From the NCBI GenBank assembly GCA_944989445.1, contig CALYLW010000213.1, forward strand, positions 402,501 through 466,500: DNA of 64,000 bases, in the 5' to 3' direction. The notes beneath the pieces were generated by a model. The model was not told the origin of the DNA and searched no databases. It saw only the letters and a program-made list of their open reading frames with translations. The position numbers were made by a program, and so were the translations under genes. This document shows positions 39,201-45,200 of this stretch, one piece after another. The stretch comes from Ampullaceana balthica (Eukaryota > Mollusca > Gastropoda > Lymnaeidae). Positions within the stretch are counted from its first letter, which is position 1. The number at the start of each line of letters is the position of its first letter.

Positions 39201-42200
39201 AGCAGTTATAGAACCCCAGTTAGCAGTTATATTGATCCTTTTATGAAGCCAACCCCTAATATCTAGAGCACAAAAAAGGCCAAATTTGCCACTCAGCGTC
39301 AGTTATTTCGATCCCCTTAGTATCAAATTTATATTTGTAATTTAAAATAATCTTGTATGAAATATGTTCAATTATAATAAATTAAATTAAGGTTTCTAAA
39401 CACAGCATAGTTGATATTATAAAATACCATAGTGTGCAGAATGGTTGTCATTGGCAACCATTCATTCAACCTCATGATGATTCCACTACTACTGTTACAA
39501 AGTTCCCAGAGTTTCATTCATAAAAGATGTTAGTGTACCAAAAATATATTTAAAAGTTGGTCTGGAAAAGCTTTATATCTGGAAGCAACCACCAAGGAGG
39601 CAACACAACCAGGTCCATTGCATTTAGTGGAAATAAGGGGAGTTAAAAGTTGAATGCTCAATTTCAAGTTGATTGATTTTTTTTTCCCTTGGCAACTTGT
39701 AATTATTTGTTGACATATTTTTTTGCCACATTGTTTGTCCTAGATGGACTCCAGCGACAGTGAGTCATATCAGGTCGGCATAGCAACCGTTTCATAGCTT
39801 GGTGTTGTTTCCCCTTTATTTTTGCCTTTCCTGATGTCCCCTTTATTTATTTGTCAAGCCTAGTAACTAGTTTTTTATGTTGTAAACTCATTGTGCTAAA
39901 GTCTGAATGTGTACTAACTGTGCTAAAGTCTGAATGTGTACTAACTGTGCTAAAGTCCGAATGTGTACTAACTGTGCTAAAGTCTGAATGTGTACTAACT
40001 GTGCTAAAGTCCGAATGTGTACTAACTGTGCTAAAGTCTGAATGTGTACTAACTGTGCTAAAGTCCGAATGTGTACTAACTGCTAAAGTCCGAATGTGTA
40101 CTAACTGCTAAAGTCTGAATGTGTACTAACTGTGCTAAAGTCCGTATGTGTACTAACTGTGCTAAAGTCCGAATGTGTACTAACTGTGCTAAAGTCTGAA
40201 TGTGTACTGACTGTGCTAAAGTCTGAATGTGTACTGACTGTGCTAAAGTCCGAATGTGTACTAACTGTGCTAAAGTCTGAATGTGTACTAACTGTGCTAA
40301 AGTCTGAATGTGTACTAACTGTGCTAAAGTCTGAATGTGTACTAACTGTGCTAAAGTCCGAATGTGTACTAACTGCTAAAGTCTGAATGTGTACTAACTG
40401 TGCTAAAGTCTGAATGTGTACTAACTGTGCTAAAGTCTGAATGTGTACTAACTGTGCTAAAGTCCGTATGTGTACTAACTGTGCTAAAGTCCGAATGTGT
40501 ACTAACTGTGCTAAAGTCTGAATGTGTACTGACTGTGCTAAAGTCTGAATGTGTACTGACTGTGCTAAAGTCTGAATGTGTACTAACTGTGCTAATGTCC
40601 GAATGTGTACTAACTGTGCTAATGTCCGAATGTGTACTAACTGTGTCTTTGCTTGTAGTGATTTTGCCTGACTATTTAGTTGCAGTGAATTGCCTGGCAA
40701 AGTTTGATGTTTACTGAAAAGTGCTTAAGAATGTCTGGCATATTTGATAACTTGATGTTTGAGTTCTGGTCCTAAATACAACAACATGCAATCAAGGGTT
40801 CTCCAACCCTGACGTAAACAAAAGCAGACAGCTGCTATTTGGAAATGAAGGCAAAGATAAACCAAGTTCAACTCAGCCTACGCCTTGTTTCAGTGGATGA
40901 AAATCCAATAATGAAATATTTTATGGCTTCAAAATTCAGTAGGAGACAGATAAATCCCATTTTTAGAACCACTGCAGCTCCTAAGACACTGCCTGCCACC
41001 CAATGGTTTCATCTCTAGTAGGTGACACTGTCACAATGGATGTTGTCAATACATTATATGATAGGTGACACTGTCACAATGGATATTGTCAATACATAAG
41101 ATGATATGTGACACTGTCACAATGGATATTGTCAATACATTAGATGATATGTGACGCTGTCACAATGGATGTTGTCAATACATTAGATGATAGGTGACAC
41201 TGTCACAATGGATATTGTCAATACATTAGATGATAGGTGACCCTGTCACAATGGATGTTGTCAATACATTAGATGATAGGTGACACTGTCACAATTCACA
41301 ATGGATGTTGTCAATACATTAGATGATAGGTGACACTGTCACAATGGATGTTGTCAATACATTAGATGATAGGTGACCCTGTCACAATGGATGTTTTCAA
41401 TACATTAGATGATAGGTGAAACTGTCACAATGGATGTTGTCAATACATTAGATGATAGGTGACCCTGTCACAATGGATTTTGTCAATACATTAGATGATA
41501 GGTGACACCGTCACAATGGATGTTGTCAATACATTAGATGATAGGTGACACCGTCACAATGGATTTTGTCAATACATTAGATGATAGGTGACACCGTCAC
41601 AATGGATTTTGTCAATACATTAGATGATAGGTGACACTGTCACAATGGATTTTGTCAATACATTAGATGATAGGTGACACCGTCACAATGGATTTTGTCA
41701 ATACATTAGATGATAGGTGACACTGTCACAATGGATTTTGTCAATACATTAGATGATAGGTGACACCGTCACAATGGATTTTGTCAATACATTAGATGAT
41801 AGGTGTCACTGTCACAATGGATTTTGTCAATACATTAGATGATAGGTGAAACTGTCACAATGGATGTTGTCAATACATTAGATGATAGGTGACCCTGTCA
41901 CAATGGATTTTGTCAATACATTAGATGATAGGTGACACCGTCACAATGGATGTTGTCAATACATTAGATGATAGGTGACACCGTCACAATGGATTTTGTC
42001 AATACATTAGATGATAGGTGACACCGTCACAATGGATTTTGTCAATACATTAGATGATAGGTGACACTGTCACAATGGATTTTGTCAATACATTAGATGA
42101 TAGGTGACACCGTCACAATGGATTTTGTCAATACATTAGATGATAGGTGACACTGTCACAATGGATTTTGTCAATACATTAGATGATAGGTGACACCGTC

Positions 42201-45200
42201 ACAATGGATTTTGTCAATACATTAGATGATAGGTGACACTGTCACAATGGATTTTGTCAATACATTAGATGATAGGTGACACCGTCACAATGGATTTTGT
42301 CAATACATTAGATGATAGGTGACACTGTCACAATGGATTTTGTCAATACATTAGATGATAGGTGACACTGTCACAATGGATTTTGTCAATACATTAGATG
42401 ATAGGTGACACTGTCACAATGGATTTTGTCAATACATTAGATGATAGGTGACACTGTCACAATTCACAATGGATGTTGTCAACACATTAGATGATACTTA
42501 TGTTAAACTTCCAGAGATGTTCAGTTCAGACTTTGAATTATGTTGTTCAATATGTATCATTGCCATATAATAAATCAAATGTTCTTATTGACCAGTTCAA
42601 AGTTTAAATATTTTATATTACATGCCAATATATTATATGGAATTTCAACTTTCCATCATCATATATGTATGATTATATTCCTGACAGTAGTAATGCTAGT
42701 CAGACTGTTCATAGCTCAAATCTTAAATTTAAATAACTATAGATGAGATTTTCTAGATTAATTTGTCCCTGTATTGTGCAATTTTCAGTTTGAAATTAAA
42801 ACTCTGCAGATAGCATATTGGCTCTAACGGTATCATATTGTATATTATACATTACAGACGCTCCTTCTACGCAAATTATTATTGCATCCTTTGCTTATAC
42901 ATGGTTTACGTCTGGTCTTGCATTTTATTTGGGTTTTTAATGTTGATAGTGTGTTGGTTTTCCTGGTTTGTTCAGGCAACCCATACCACTGTCTAATTCC
43001 AGATGGGAAGACAGAGAATGTGTATGTGTTTGTGAATAGAGCAAGAAAAGTGTATCATCCCTATTTGTCTATCTGAGTGTTATCTTAGATTGTTGTTGCA
43101 TTGTACTTCTAAGTTAGAGTGTAATGCCTATAATTTATTTTTCTTCTATCTAGGTGTACATAGGTTTATTAATTTTAATAGAATAACTTTAGACAGTTGT
43201 AAACAATGACCTTGCATCTTCTTTTAGAAGTTTACAAAACTGTATGTTATTTTTGATACTTGTATGATTTGAAATTTGCCGTTGAAATATGATATACACT
43301 TCAAATACTCCTTACTATTATTGATATTGAAATTAACTTGTAACTTGTGAATAGGCATTCACTAAAATCACAATCAATATACATAATTTGCTATGTATGT
43401 CCCGTCCGTTCGTAACACTACTAATTTTAGAAAGCAGCGCACCAAATGACTCTTTCCAAATGTCCGCATAAAATTGTTCAATATTAAAATAAATGAATAA
43501 AATAAAAATAAATAAAAGTTCTGTATTGCATTATTTTTTATTCTGATGTGTATTTTTTCAAAATTAATAGATTTCAGCTGACATGTATTTATTTTGAAAA
43601 CTTCCGTCATTTTTGACGGGTGATGCACTAGTGTAAGAAATAAAAACTCTGACTTAATTAAGTGTAATGGCAAATTAATCTTCCAAACATTCATTGTTTA
43701 AAGGACTTGACCCTGTAGGTTGATGGTTAATATTTATTAATAGTTTTAGGTTGTTTGATAAGTGATGATAGATTTATAGGCCTTGATTCAATGAGCATGG
43801 TAGATTTATAGGCCTTGATTCAATGAGCATGGTAGATTTATAGGCCTTGATTCAATGAGCATGATAGATTTATAGGCCTTGATTCAATGAGCATGGTAGA
43901 TTTATAGGCCTTGATTCAATGAGCATGGTAGATTTATAGACCTTGATTCAATGAGCATGGTAGATTTATAGGCCTTGATTCAATGAGCATGGTAGATTTA
44001 TAGGCCTTGATTCAATGAGCATGATAGATTTATAGACCTTGATTCAATGAGCATGGTAGATTTATAGGCCTTGATTCAATGAGCATGGCATACATTAACC
44101 ATTATTTAAGTTTTAATAAATAGTAATAGAGTACTGCAATAAATGTTGTGATGTAATTTGTAAATGTTGGCTTATCCTAGTGTTTGATTGGTTGATGTAG
44201 TGATATCCTGGTTTTTATAGATATCATGCATTCCCCTTTAGTGAAAACCCCCTCTGCATAGACCTCCTCTGGATAGACCTCCTCTGGATAGACCCCCTTT
44301 GTCTCCCAACCATCAAGTATTATTAACAACAATAAAATAAAGCTTCTGACCCAAACAATACAAACACAAGTTCTGTAATAGAAATGGTAGATGGAATGAC
44401 TATCTCTTTATTATTCTATTTTAAAATTAATTAGCTCCATTTATTTTGCCTGTAAAACAGCACAGGACTACGCTGCCAAACTATCATTGGACCCTATACA
44501 GTCAAATTTTATCATTGGACCATAAACATTTGAACTTTCACTTTCTCCATATACCATCGCCGTTATCTAACACTGCTGTCTTCCATTTCCTCTCAACAGC
44601 CAACATTACGCAGTCAAGTTGTAGATCTCATACATACAGTACGTGTACTTTACCACGAGGCCAGCATCTATCTAACAGAGAAAAGTTCTTCAAATCTGGT
44701 AAGTTCAATGGGATGCCAGCTTTAACTTTAAGGAAAGAATTAGATATCTTTCAAATACAACAGTTAGCTTCTGGGCTGGAGAGTATGAGAATCTTGTTTA
44801 TTACCCCATCAAGTTGCACAATTTGAGATCATCTTCTTCGACCTGTACTGAAGTCTATTCCTAAGTCATGTGCATGAAGACCATTGCATGTTTAATATGA
44901 AGGGCATCGTCACTGTTCAGAAAATAATTTTAACAAATATGGAAAAAAGGGATCCATATTGTTTTAAAAAGTCCCTGTCGTCTGATCACGATAAAGAGTT
45001 TGGGAATCACTGCAGCTATCAGCTCTCCTATCATCATCAACCAGTCATTTTGCTAGGGGAGATTATCCATGCATTGATTAAGTTTTTAAGTGACTATTCT
45101 AAATGAACATGACATGAGTGCATGCTTGTATGTGTACCTTGTTCATGCGCTAGAGAGACAATGACTTATTGAAATTCAGCTGTCCCCCAGTCTAGAAGAC

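Noticed and set aside
42858..43075. Possible DGK exon after cattacag
   Set aside because: The sequence is the inverted 3' end of a LINE family also present at 5540-5750.
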